From contig CM076953.1 in assembly GCA_039566865.1 (NCBI GenBank), positions 6,448,001-6,512,000 on the forward strand: DNA of 64,000 nucleotides, in the 5' to 3' direction. Position 1 is the stretch's first letter. Each line of letters starts with the position of its first letter. The position numbers and the translations under genes were made by a program. The notes under the pieces were generated by a model. That model had not been told where the DNA came from and searched no databases. It worked only from the letters and a program-made list of their open reading frames with translations. Source of the stretch: Aurelia coerulea (lineage: Eukaryota; Cnidaria; Scyphozoa; Semaeostomeae; Ulmaridae). Shown here piece after piece: positions 1 through 64,000 of this stretch.

Positions 1-54105
<54,105 letters not shown>

Positions 54106-54506
54106 GAAGACTTCCCTTTAACCAAAAAATTAATCGATTTATAAATAAGTTGTGATCATGTTTGCATTTCTTCAGACTTTCTGCAAACTTTTTCTTTGCT
54201 TTCCATTCACGCGATCAAACATCAAACAACGTAGTCCCTAGGAACGCTTTGCGACAGGTACGATGTAGCAAAATTTCCTTTTTTAGCGAATCAAATTATA
54301 GATTTGGTGGAATTTTAAGCGATATTTTTGCCACTTTTGTTGTCAGTCTCGTCTCCTTAGCAACTATTCAATTAATTGGATTTTCGATTCCGCGGATTAA
54401 CACACTGACCCATTTGGGACAAAAGGTACAAAACAAACATGGGCAAAATAGAAACTGATAAGAAGATGAATGAAAGATAAGAAAACCATGGAAATTTTGT
54501 CACAGG
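54106..54506 (-). promoter_or_regulatory. 5' flank / promoter region of the dynein gene
   Basis: About 400 bp between the dynein start codon and the nearest candidate coding sequence upstream. It contains the X-box but no recognisable TATA box and no mobile element, unusual for this window. Confidence 0.45.
54351..54364 (-). promoter_or_regulatory. X-box (RFX-type) in the dynein promoter
   Basis: The minus strand reads GTTGCTAAGGAGAC, fitting the relaxed RFX consensus RYYNYYN(1-3)RRNRAC. It lies about 246 bp upstream of the dynein ATG, the usual range for X-boxes of ciliary genes. Activity is inferred from motif and position only. Confidence 0.55.
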
Positions 54507-54580
54507 TCATGTTTGATTTGGAACATCTTGTAAGTTTTGGCTAATGTGTTTGCGAATGTTGGTTCCCAGTTCTCTTAACT

Positions 54581-54685
54581 TCATTTTGGCGGGAAAGTTT
54601 GTGTTCCATGGTGTAGGAAATGGAACAAACGAGATCTTGGATTTACTAACTGCATTTGCTTCCAGTATTCTTTGTGTTTTTGGAA
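54581..54685 (-). CDS. Candidate terminal exon of the upstream gene
   Basis: After an AG at 54686-54687 the frame continuing from 55446-55496 stays open for 34 codons (FQKHKEYWKQMQLV...) and stops at 54581-54583. Another frame is open further, to 54507, so reading frame and even exon status are uncertain. Confidence 0.25.
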   Translation of the reverse strand, partial: FQKHKEYWKQMQLVNPRSRLFHFLHHGTQTFPPK

Positions 54686-54794
54686 CTATCAATCAGCATC
54701 ATTTGCCTGGAAAACTGAGTTGATTGTTTTCACCACTTCATGTTTGTGAATTAGCAATGCATTGAGTAAAATAATCATCTGGAAAATAGTAACA

Positions 54795-55207
54795 TACACG
54801 TTTTTTTATAAGAAACTGGTTTATAAGAAACTAGTACTACGATGACCAACAATTTCAGAAACTCTAGTACTACGCTCAAGAACAGTTAAGAAACTCTTAA
54901 AATTCAATTTCTATATGTCTCTTTTATTCTACGTCTCTCTAACAAAGGTACCTTCATCTTTTTTAACTTTTAACTTGGTAATTTTTTGCCTGAATGTGCC
55001 TGACTTATTCGTGATGACAGTGTCAATGTAAAGTGGAAGCCCTTTGTCGAGAAGAAGCCTCAAATTTGAACAATATCGCAATTTTAGGCCCAAAAGAATA
55101 AGAAACTGATTAAAACTTTTACCACTAAAACGCCGAAATTTCCATACGAAATTAAGAAACTTTTAGTACTAAGTGCTGATCCAAGTTTCTCATAAAAGAA
55201 ACGTGTA
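54795..55207. mobile_element. Foldback with TACACGTTTTTTTATAAG ends
   Basis: Left TACACGTTTTTTTATAAGAA, right TCTCATAAAAGAAACGTGTA; about 413 bp with AGAAACTNNTAGTACTA inside both arms. Lies between candidate exons upstream of dynein. Confidence 0.75.
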
Positions 55208-55445
55208 CAACAGGTTACGCTTTTTGGCCCAAAGGAGTAAATTCCATATCTGAAACTTTTGACTTGGTGAGAAATCTTAGATTGCCAAATATCAAGCAAG
55301 AAGGAATCTGCAGCAGTAGTAGAAATATTGGGAGAATTATACTCATTTTTTGTGGGAAACCGGAAACCTGGCTTTGATTTTTGTAGTAGAGACTTTTGAA
55401 ATAATCAAGAAATCTAAAGTGGCATGGTAATTCTTTTGAATTTAC

Positions 55446-55496
55446 CATCTTGCAACCCTTTGCACCAGTGAAAGCATTGGTGGCACTGAGAAGGGC
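55446..55496 (-). CDS. Candidate small exon, unidentified gene
   Basis: 51 nt between a strong acceptor (TTTTTTCTCAG) and a GTAAAT donor, encoding ALLSATNAFTGAKGCKM in phase 0, compatible with 63892-63978. Function not recognised. Confidence 0.33.
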
Positions 55497-55540
55497 CTGA
55501 GAAAAAATAAATTAGAGGGTGATGCATTGATCACCTGGAG

Positions 55541-55900
55541 ATGTGTCTGCCAATAGGATCTTCTTTTTTGTGGGATATGTTCCATGAAAAGGACAATAAT
55601 TACAATCTAAGATCAAAGAATCTGTTGATGTTGCCTCAAACTAAAACAACTACTTATGGCAACGATAGTTTATCTTTTCGTGGTAGCATATTATGGAATT
55701 CCCTGCCTAATGATACAAAAATTGCCGCCTCCGTCTGTTCTTTCAAGTCATGCATAAAAAATGGATTGGAGAGACTTGCCGTTGCAAAATTTGTAAATAG
55801 GGTATTTTAGGGTATTTTCGTTTCTTATCATGAACTGTAATTTATTTTGTTTTTGTAAATAGTTGGTCTTTATTAGTTCTTGAAGTAAAGCTATTTTTAA
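55541..55900 (+). mobile_element. Non-LTR retrotransposon 3' fragment upstream of dynein
   Basis: DMFHEKDNNYNLRSKNLLML, KTTTYGNDSLSFRGSILWNS and FKSCIKNGLERL match the same RT C-terminal region as above; plus strand, 5'-truncated. Confidence 0.83.
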
Positions 55901-56203
55901 CAACCAACTTTAAAGAATGTTATAATAATAGTAATAATCTCATTTTCCTCCGCTGAAGATTCCAGGACCAGAATATACCTTTGCTTCGTCCCGGTTAAGT
56001 ATGTCCCGTATAAGTATGTCCCGGTTTGATTAAGATCTATTGAGACTTCAGCTATGTACCAAGCAACCACCAAGTCCTTTATCTGACATAGTTCTTTTCT
56101 TTGTAAATTCTGCTTCATATCAGATGTCAGGCATTTTACTTACCTAACGCAACAATAAAATGATTTGCACTCGTGACATTTTTCAACTCATTGCAACCCT
56201 CAC

Positions 56204-56268
56204 CTGACATCTGATACAAGACAGAATCTAGTCTAGCATCCATAATTTTTAATTGTTTCGTAATGTGA
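56204..56268 (-). CDS. Candidate exon, unidentified gene
   Basis: A 65-nt segment between TATACAG and GTGAGG, open in one frame (HITKQLKIMDARLDSVLYQM). Could belong to the same gene as 63892-63978, with the hAT transposon inside an intron. Splice signals alone support it. Confidence 0.28.
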
Positions 56269-57237
56269 CTGTATACAGTTAAACGTTTCATGTTTTTATA
56301 TATTGGCCATGCGGCAGGGGCGGCGTGGCCCACCGGGACACCGGGAAATTTTCCGGGTGGCCCCCAGAAATCTTACAAATATGGGCCCCCTGAAGCTAAA
56401 CTGGAAACAAATTTACATGCTTTCTAGTTGTTTATAAATCGTGATGAGCAATGAATGGCTCGTATCTTTCGTTAATTAATCCCTTCTTTTGTAAGAGAGG
56501 CCACAGTAAGCAATCAAAGGCCCTACTGTATGTAACTTATCAATCCATCTCTGCAATATATTGAGAGGTTGTGCCATGTTTGTTTCGGTTGCGAACTCTT
56601 GTCTTCTTCATCACGAAATTTGTAGATCGAAATTAGCCCATCAGTTATGGGTCTTTGCCTAAACAGATAAATGTCACGACTCCTGCTTTCGCTTGTGAAA
56701 GCAACATCCACCAGTGGAGAGTCACTGTTCGTGAAACACAACCTACAATCTTGGCCACAAAATACTTGGGACAAATCATAAAATTGCACTACTTCGGTCT
56801 TTGATTACGTGCCTCCCGCTCCCCCCGTTTCAAAGTTGCTTGAATCAAACGCCTCTCGACCTTCTCAGCATTGAAGTAGGGGGAAGGGGGGATTAGGAGA
56901 GTCTAAATGTATGTTTTCTCCTCGATATTTTAGGAAACATCATGAAGACACTGAAATTTGCCTGCGTCCCAGCTTCTTTTGGCTAGGATTGTAGGCTAGA
57001 CGTAAGAAACTGTGTGCGAGATTTCTTTTGGTGGGGGCACAAGAGAATGGATGTTTGAGAACAAACGCTGGAGGAAGACCTTCAAGAATGCCAAGAAGGC
57101 TCGGCCCTATTGGTAAAGTCCCAAGCCCTAACCAAGATATTTGGCACTTATTCAGCACCACACATAGCCCTATATGCTGAAATCTTTTGGCGCTTGGTGC
57201 AATAGCTAGTAACATAACATTTCATTCTATGAAGCTA

Positions 57238-57660
57238 TGAATCAACTCGCAGCACTTTCAGAAATTCGAGACGATCCTAACAGCTTTCGTATTCTTGAGA
57301 GTTTACAGTATAACAACGCAATCGTCTTTGTATCTGCAGACAAAAAGGATTCGACATGCTCCAAGCATGGAGGATGATTGAAACGACAAGCAAACAGAGA
57401 AATGACATTTTTACATCAAGAGATTTCGAGAGCATTCACATGAAAACCAGCCAAAGACTTTTGTGACGTAACAAATAAAGCATTGGAGGAATCAAATTTG
57501 GAAGTGGGTACTGCCTTACAAAAAAAATAGTGCGTAGGAAAAAGCGCTTAGATGGTGAGCAATGCCAGGATGAAGCAGTTGTTGATGAGCTGCAGTCATG
57601 CGTCAATACGTTCAATTTGATAATGGATCGCATAGTCACAAATATGAAGAACAGATTTTT
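57238..57660 (+). pseudogene. hAT transposase pseudogene, upstream part
   Basis: Shifted frames read ALSEIRDDPNSF, then VRRKKRLDGEQCQDEAVVD and FNLIMDRIVTNMKNRF, resembling the DUF4371/ZMYM-like hAT transposases common in marine invertebrates. Several stops and frameshifts. The reading breaks at about 57665, where the array starts. Confidence 0.65.
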
Positions 57661-57664
57661 TAGA

Positions 57665-60600
57665 CCATGATCTATCTGAAATGGGACATTAGAATCATTA
57701 CGATCTTTTGAAAAGTTGAATATCTCTGCTCCTAAAATACTTACTGCAATCTAAGTGCCATTTTTGAAACCAGCATTCAATTCTGCATCGAACCATTGCT
57801 AGAAAAAATCAATTTAGTCAATATAAGAGTATCCTATCTGAAGTGAAACAGAAGAATCGTTACGATCTTTCAAAAAGTTGAATATCTCTGCTCCTAAAAT
57901 ACTTACAGACTTCTTATTGACATTTTTGAACTCAGCATTCAATTCTGCATCGACACATTGCTGAAAGAAATCATCTATTTAAATATAAGAGTAATACTTC
58001 TGAATTGGGAGGCTATAATCGTTACGATCTATCGAAAAGTTAAATATCTCTGCTCCTAAAATACTTACAGACTTCTTATTGACATGTTTGAAATCAGCAT
58101 TCAATTCTGCATCGAAACATTGCTATAGCAAATCATATAGTGCAATATAAGAATAATCTATCTGAAATGGGACATTAGAATCATTACGATCTTTCGAAAA
58201 GTTGAATATCTCTGCTCCTAAATTGCTTACAGAAATCAAATTGACATTTCTGAAACCAGCATTCAATTCTGCATCGAAACATTGCTAGAAGAAATCAATT
58301 CAGTCAATATAAGTATATTATATCTGAAGTGAAACATAAGAATCATAACGATCTTTTGAAAAGTTGAATGTCTCTGCTCCTAAAATGCTTACAGAAATCA
58401 AATTGACATTCATGAAACCAGCATTCAATTCTGCATCGAAACATTGCTGTAGCAAATCATATAGTGCAATGTAATAATAATCTATCTGAAATGGGACATT
58501 AGAATCACTACGATCTTTCGAAAAGTTGAATATCTCTGCTCCTAAAATACTTACAGAAATCTAAGTGCCATTTTTGAAATCAGCATTCAATTCTGCATCG
58601 AAACATTGATAAAAGTGATCAATCGGCTCAATATAAAAAAAACCTTTTTGAAATGGGACGAAGTCTACATAGTCTTCCAATTGCTGGGATCTATCGAAAA
58701 GTTAAATATCTCTGCTCCTAAAATATTTACAGACTTCTTATTGACATTTTTGAAATCAGCATTCAATTCTGCATCGAAACATTGCTATAGCAAATCATAT
58801 AGTGCAATATAAGAATAATCTATCTGAAATGGGACATTAGAATCATTACGATCTTTCGAAAAGTTGAATATCTCTGCTCCTAAAATGCTTACAGAAATCA
58901 AATTGATATTTCTGAAACCAGCATTCAATTCTGCATCGAAACATTGCTAGAAGAAATCACTTCAGTCAAAGTAAGAATATTCTATCTGAAGTGAAACATA
59001 AGAATCATTACGATCTTTCAAAAAGTTGAATATCTCTGCTCCTAAATTGCTCAGAGATATCAAATTGACATTTCTGAAACCAGCATTCAATTCTGCATCG
59101 AAACATTGCTATAGCAAATCATATGGTGCAATATAAGAATAATAATTCTGAAACGGGACGTAGTTGAATATCTCTGCTTCTAAAATACTTACAGACATTT
59201 TATTGACATGTTTGCACCCATCATTTAAATCTGCATCGACGCATTGCTTAAAGAAGACATTTATTTAAATATAAGAGTAAGAATTCTGAATTGAATGCTA
59301 TAAAATGTTGCGATCGATCGTAGAGGTAAATATCTGTGCTCCTAAAATACTTACAGACATCTTATTGACATGTTTGAACTCAGCATTCAATTCTGCATCG
59401 AAACATTGCCAGAAGAAATCAATTACTGATTCTTTATAAATTTCTGAATAGATGTTTTTCTGTGGTAGTGATTCTCTACGAAATTCTCACATCTATTGCA
59501 ATCTGTTGGATTAAAGCTGAATATCTCTACTCCTGCTCCAGTTACAGCAGTATGGCTCACTTTTTGGAACTCAGCATTCAATTCTGCATCGAAACATTGC
59601 TATAGCAAATCATATAGTGCAATATAAGAATAATCTATCTGAAATAAGACATTAGAATCATTATGATCTTTCAACAAGTTGAATATCTCTGGTTCTTAAA
59701 TGCTTACAGAAATCAAAATGACATTTCTGAAACCAGCATTCAATTCTGCATCGAAACATTGCTAGAAGAAATCAATTCAGTCAATATAAGAATATTCTAT
59801 CTGAAGTGAGACATAAGAATCGTTACGATCTTTCGAAAAGTTGAATATCTCTGCTCCTAAAATACTTACAGAAATCTAAGTGCCATTTTTGAACTCCGCA
59901 TTCAATTCTGCATCGACACATTGCTGAAAGAAATCATTTCAGTTAATATAAGAATAATAATTCTGAAGTGAAACAGAAGAATCGTTACGATCTTTCAAAA
60001 AGTTAATATCCCAGCTCCTAAAATACTTACAAAAATCCAAGTGATATTTTTGAAATCAGCATTCATTTCTGCATGGAAACATTGCTATAGCAAATCGTAT
60101 AGTGCAATATAAGAATAATCTATCTGAAATGGGACATTAGAATCATTACGATCTTTCGAAAAGTTGAATATCTCTGCTCCTAAATTGCTTACAGAAATCA
60201 AATTGACATTTCTGAAACCAGCATTCAATTCTGCATCGAAAAATTGCTAGAAGAAATCAATTCAGTCAATATAAGTATATTATATCTGAAGTGAAACATA
60301 AGAATCATAACGATCTTTTGAAAAGTTGAATATCTCTGCTCCTAAAATGCTTACAGAAATCAAATTGACATTTCTGAAACCAGCATTCAATTCTGAATCG
60401 AAACATTGCTATAGCAAATCGTATTGCAATATAAGAATAATCTATCTGAAATGGGACATTAAAATCATTACGATCTTTCGAAAAGTTGAATATCTCTGCT
60501 CCTAAAATACTTACAGAAATCAAATTGACATTTTTGAAACCAGCATTCAATTCTGCATCGAAACATTGCTAGAAGAAATCATTTCAGTCAATATAAGAAT

Positions 60601-60891
60601 AATAATTCTGAAGTGAGACATAAGAATCGTTACGATCTTTCGAAAAGTTGAATATCTCTGCTCCTAAAATACTTACAGAAATCAAAGTGCCATTTTTGAA
60701 ATCAGCATTCAGTTCTGAATGGAAACATTGCTATAGCAAATCATATTGCAAAATAAGAATAATCTATCTGAAATGGGACATTAGAATCATTACGATCTTT
60801 CGAAAAGTTGAATATCTCTGCTCCTAAAATACTTACAGACATCTTATTGACATGTTTGAACTCAGCATTCAATTCTGCATCGACGAATTGC
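57665..60891 (+). repeat. Tandem array, unit about 160 bp, about 20 copies
   Basis: Units share GATCTTTCGAAAAGTTGAAT, ATCTCTGCTCCTAAAATACT, CAGCATTCAATTCTGCATCG and AAACATTGCTATAGCAAATC. Copies are clearly divergent, unlike the satellite at 16191-21050, suggesting an older or less homogenised array. Sits between the two transposase pieces. Confidence 0.95.
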
Positions 60892-60895
60892 TTAA

Positions 60896-61774
60896 CCCTA
60901 ATCCTACCGGGCTTTTTTTGATCTAACATAGCCGGGGGGGGGGGGGGGGGTGCTTTCCACCCCCCTCTATAAATAGCCGTAGACTAATGGGAAATCATTG
61001 AAACTTGGCAAGGGCGTAGTCCTAACTATTCTTAGCCGATTGGTAGTTTTGGGCGTGGCCACCTCATTAGGTGACGTCACTATGACGTCATAATGCCGGA
61101 AAATGTCAAAATATATGGTTTTCCGGCTTATTTGTTCTAAAAACGGAATAAAGGTAATCTGAATGACTTTTTCCATTCTTATTTGGCGTATTATTCATTT
61201 CCAATTCAAATATGATGCATATAGGTGTTTTTAGACTGTTATTTTGGAAGAAAATGACAAAAATTGATGACGTCATAACTAAAAACTGTGTTTTTCTGCC
61301 AAAAATTGATAATAATTGGCTCAAAATGCTTTTAAAGTATTGCATAACGCAATTCTATGCATTTTTAACAAAATCTGTTGGAAAAAACTTCAAAATTTGC
61401 CAAAATGACCCAAAATGGCGGCCCGAGTGACGTCATCATTTAAGAATGCTGACGTCAGCAAATTCCATTGTTATTGACAACAATAGAAAGCTAATTGTTT
61501 GCTGATTCTTTTAAAGTACAATAGTCAACATTTGGAACTAATTCTGGGAGTAAAAATATCAAAATCATTAATTTTTCCAATACCTTGCTCCAAATATGGT
61601 AGTGTCACCTGTCACGTGACGCCTATTGTTCAAAAATTTAATTGTCAAAATGTAGCTAATAGATAATTAGTAATTGTCAGAGAGTTTGAGGGTCATAGCT
61701 TTTGTCGTTAAAGAATGCTCTGCAAAAAACCGACAGGGGGGTGGAAAACACCCCCCCCCCCGGTAGGATTAGGG
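60896..61774. mobile_element. piggyBac-like non-autonomous element inside the ~160-bp array
   Basis: 879 bp; CCCTAATCCTACCGG at the left, CCGGTAGGATTAGGG at the right, flanked by TTAA at 60892-60895 and 61775-61778. Neighbouring array units read ATTGCTTAAAGAA without the insert, so TTAA is duplicated. Contains five TGACGTCA sites and a GTCACGTGAC. No transposase seen. Confidence 0.88.
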
Positions 61775-61778
61775 TTAA

Positions 61779-62312
61779 AGAAATCATTTATTTAAATATA
61801 AGAGTAATAATTCTCAATTGGGACGCTATAATCGTTACAATCTATCGAAAAGTTAAATATCTCTGCTGCTCTGCTCCTAAAATATTTACAGACTTCTTAT
61901 TGACATTTTTTAAATCAGCATTCAATTCTGCATCGAAATCATTGCTATAGCAAATCCAGGGCCGTAGGAAGCAGCTTCGAATTGGGGGGGGGCAATTGTT
62001 CTCAAAACAATAGAGAACAATAAATCTAGTTAATTCGTGTGACGTAGCACCATTGTTTTAAGAAATTATTGGGGGGGCTTGAGCCCTCCCGGCCCCCCCC
62101 CGCTTCTTACGGGCCTGAGCAAATCATATAGTGCAATATAAGAATAATCTATCTGAAATGGGACATTAGAATCATTACGATCTTTCGAAAAGTTGAATAT
62201 CCCTGCTCCTAAAATACTTACAGAAATCTAAGTGCGATTTTTGAAATCAGCATTCAATTCTGAATGGAAACATTGCTATAGCAAACCGTATAGTGCAATA
62301 TAAGAATAATCT
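61779..62312 (+). repeat. Continuation of the ~160-bp array after the TTAA element
   Basis: One to two more units (CAGCATTCAATTCTGCATCG at about 61916, TTCTGAATGGAAACATTGC at about 62259), interrupted by the MITE at 61957-62117. Confidence 0.9.
61957..62117. mobile_element. hAT-like MITE with perfect 8-bp duplication
   Basis: 161 bp with ends CAGGGCCGTAGGAAGC and (inverted) CAGGCCCGTAAGAAGC, flanked by AGCAAATC at 61949-61956 and 62118-62125. Inserted in an array unit whose intact copies read AGCAAATCATATAG. Confidence 0.92.
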
Positions 62313-62480
62313 ACAAGGCCCCCGACGAGATCAGAAAAGTGGGGGGGGGGGCCAAACTTGATACAACAAAATTACCACAATGCAACATGATGAGCTGCCT
62401 TTCAGAACGGTATGATTTGCAAAAAAGGGCATGGCCCCCCGGCCCCCCGGCCCCCCCCCCATCCTCGGACGCCCTGTGAG
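62313..62480. mobile_element. Possible further G/C-rich hAT-like MITE
   Basis: Breaks off the last array unit; G and C homopolymers with ends CAAGGCCCCCGACGAG and (inverted) CAGGGCGTCCGAGGATG. Termini are only roughly matched. Confidence 0.45.
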
Positions 62481-63000
62481 GTGCTGTACAAAGGTTTCTC
62501 TTGCTTCGATCTAAAACGATTCAAGGAGCTCAAAGCATCAGGAATTCCAGCAGCTTTAATGGCCAAATTTGTGATCTCCTTGGGAACAGAGTCGACAAAA
62601 ATGATTTGTTGTTGCAGCTCGAGAGTTTTGTCAATTCGTTTTCGAGACTTGCTATGTCATTGCCAGAAGAATTCGAAACCATAAGATGGGAGGAAGTTGA
62701 CGATGGAGCAGAGGCCGCTTGCAAGCAAACGTCAAAGCTGCCTCTCGTGTTTCACTTGTGCATATAAAGTTCTGCATGAGCATAATTTGAACTGTGTAAC
62801 ATACTTGCAGCTTTATACAGACTGTCAGTTTTTGCTGATGCTTGTAGATACACAGGTTGAATGTGAAAGAAAAGAAATTTCTCAAAATTGAACCTTATCA
62901 AGACCAGGTTGAGGTTATCTTTGGGCCAAGAAAACCTTTTTTCTCGTGCTCTGATTTATAGCATAACTGCCCTGCCACAAAATGATCAAGGATTCCTTGT
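62480..63000 (+). pseudogene. hAT transposase pseudogene, C-terminal part
   Basis: Frames give LYKGFSCFDLKRFKELK, LLLQLESFVNSF, YKVLHEHNLNCVTYLQLY, TQVECER and, after a frameshift, NLIKTRLRLSLGQENL. The last two form the hAT C-terminal dimerisation motif (normally ECERSFSKLKxIKTRLR), here with the region after ECER altered. Confidence 0.75.
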
Positions 63001-63891
63001 CGCTAAATGCAAACATGATATTGGGAGATGCATTCTAAGCCAAAGTAAAGGGCGTGGCCCCAAACATTTTCCAGGAGGCTTTGCCCCCAGACCCCTTACC
63101 TTTCAGTACCACCCACTTAATTTACCCTGGCCACGCCGCTGCTGTTCGTTCGCTATGTTTTTTGCAATTAGTTGCATTGATATTTTCTGCCGAACCAGAA
63201 GTTGCTAGATCTTATTTTCAGAAAAGGGTGTGAGACAAAGCATGGGCCCCTTCTCAACGAATTTTCCAGGGCCCTTCATTTTTGCCACGCCGCCCCTGGG
63301 CCATGGGGTAGTCATTGTCTGTCGCTCCCCATGGTATTATACCAGTAGTGTTGAATAGTAATTTAAATAGGTATAGTAGAATGTAAGATATGTAGATTGT
63401 AAAGTAGATTGTATCTATATTGTAAAGTTTTATATTTGAATGAAAAAAGTATGTCCATTAAAGCTACTTGAATTACAATTACATTCACGGCAACCATCAG
63501 TTTTTAGGATTTTATTCCAAGACAGAGTGAACAAAATGTCCTTTTCGTCTCCGTCCCAATATGACAAACTAAAAAAAGGCCCTTGGGACGAGGTTGAGTT
63601 CCTCCTAGTTCCTGCACATTCTAGACTCCCGATCCAGGTGTATCCATTCCACGTAGTCCAAACGAGGCATTTTACGCAGTAAATCTGGTCTGGTTCTATT
63701 AGTTGCCATCATCAAAACGACGACATAAACAACTCGACAGCAGTGCAGGAAAAATCTACTTTAATAGCACAGAATACACAGAGTTCAACGAAAAATACGC
63801 CATACCATAAAAGCAACTGTTTCAGAAGAACTGATGATATCAAAGAGCATTTCGTTTGAAGAATAAAGGAGCCAGAAGAAGACAGAATCAC

Positions 63892-63978
63892 CTTGGTCAT
63901 ACTTAGGCCGCTCTTTTGCAAAGCAGCACAATATTTCAAAACCTTCTCCAAATCGACATCTCTCGTTGGCAGAGGATT
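63892..63978 (-). CDS. Probable exon of an unidentified minus-strand gene upstream of dynein
   Basis: An 87-nt open segment with acceptor TTCTCTTCAG and donor GTGATTC, phase 0/0, encoding 29 residues (NPLPTRDVDLEKVL, then KYCAALQKSGLSMTK). The polypyrimidine acceptor and amphipathic peptide suggest a real exon; the protein family is not recognised. The gene would extend right of the window. Confidence 0.45.
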
Positions 63979-64000
63979 CTGAAGAGAAAAAGATGGGATT

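Larger units (their letters stand above)
56315..63298 (+). mobile_element. Decayed hAT transposon with internal tandem array
   Basis: Terminal inverted repeats CAGGGGCGGCGTGGC at 56315 and its complement ending at 63298. Flanks GGCCATGC / GGCCATGG suggest an imperfect 8-bp duplication. Two plus-strand pieces of a hAT transposase lie inside (57238-57660 and 62480-63000), with frameshifts and stops, and a tandem array with nested elements sits between them. About 7 kb in total. Confidence 0.78.

Noticed and set aside
57700..60895. Exons suggested by recurring CTTACAG motifs
   Set aside because: CTTACAG is part of the ~160-bp tandem unit and recurs at the unit spacing; no open frame is associated.
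60892..60910. Telomere-like TTAACCCTAA
   Set aside because: Occurs once, as the TTAA duplication plus the end of a piggyBac-like element, not as a tandem telomeric repeat.

Overview
The window is eukaryotic nuclear DNA from an intron-rich, AT-rich animal genome. It is dominated by one gene: the 5' third of an axonemal outer-arm dynein heavy chain of the DNAH5/DNAH8 group, on the minus strand. It runs from a start codon at 54105 to the left edge, where it continues outside. I assembled 35 consecutive exons, each with GT/AG borders and all joining in one open frame (4877 nt, 1625 complete codons plus 2 nt). They cover a divergent N-terminus, the heavy-chain tail and the beginning of the linker. 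The AAA motor, the stalk and the microtubule-binding domain lie outside the window.

The rest is introns and intergenic DNA packed with transposon-derived sequence. There are four fragments of non-LTR retrotransposons (C-terminal reverse transcriptase regions), two SINE-like copies, and a large set of short inverted-repeat elements. One superfamily has ends TA-C(C/A)GGGTG and at least nine copies. Others are TTAA-flanked elements, 8-bp-duplication hAT-like elements, one TAA-flanked Harbinger-like element and one Tc1/mariner-like element. Intron 23 (14805-22447) holds a 4.9 kb satellite of about 63 copies of a 77/78-bp hairpin unit, which ends in a transposon-type terminus. The character of the retrotransposon fragments and of the CCCGGGGGGG repeats suggests a cnidarian, probably an anthozoan. 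This is inferred from repeat style, not from a species-diagnostic gene.

Layout from the right: 63892-63978 is a probable exon of an unidentified minus-strand gene. 56315-63298 is a decayed hAT transposon whose transposase is split by a ~160-bp tandem array, itself carrying nested TTAA and hAT-type insertions. 54581-56268 has weak candidate exons of the upstream gene, a foldback and a retrotransposon fragment. 54106-54506 is the dynein promoter region, with an RFX-type X-box at 54351-54364. 1-54105 is the dynein gene.

No tRNA gene, rRNA gene, CRISPR array or bacterial-type operon is visible. The most unusual material is the repeat biology: a MITE end capping a hairpin satellite inside a ciliary gene, a satellite inside a hAT transposase with datable nesting, and an internal empty-site comparison that fixes TA as the target of the large foldback superfamily.
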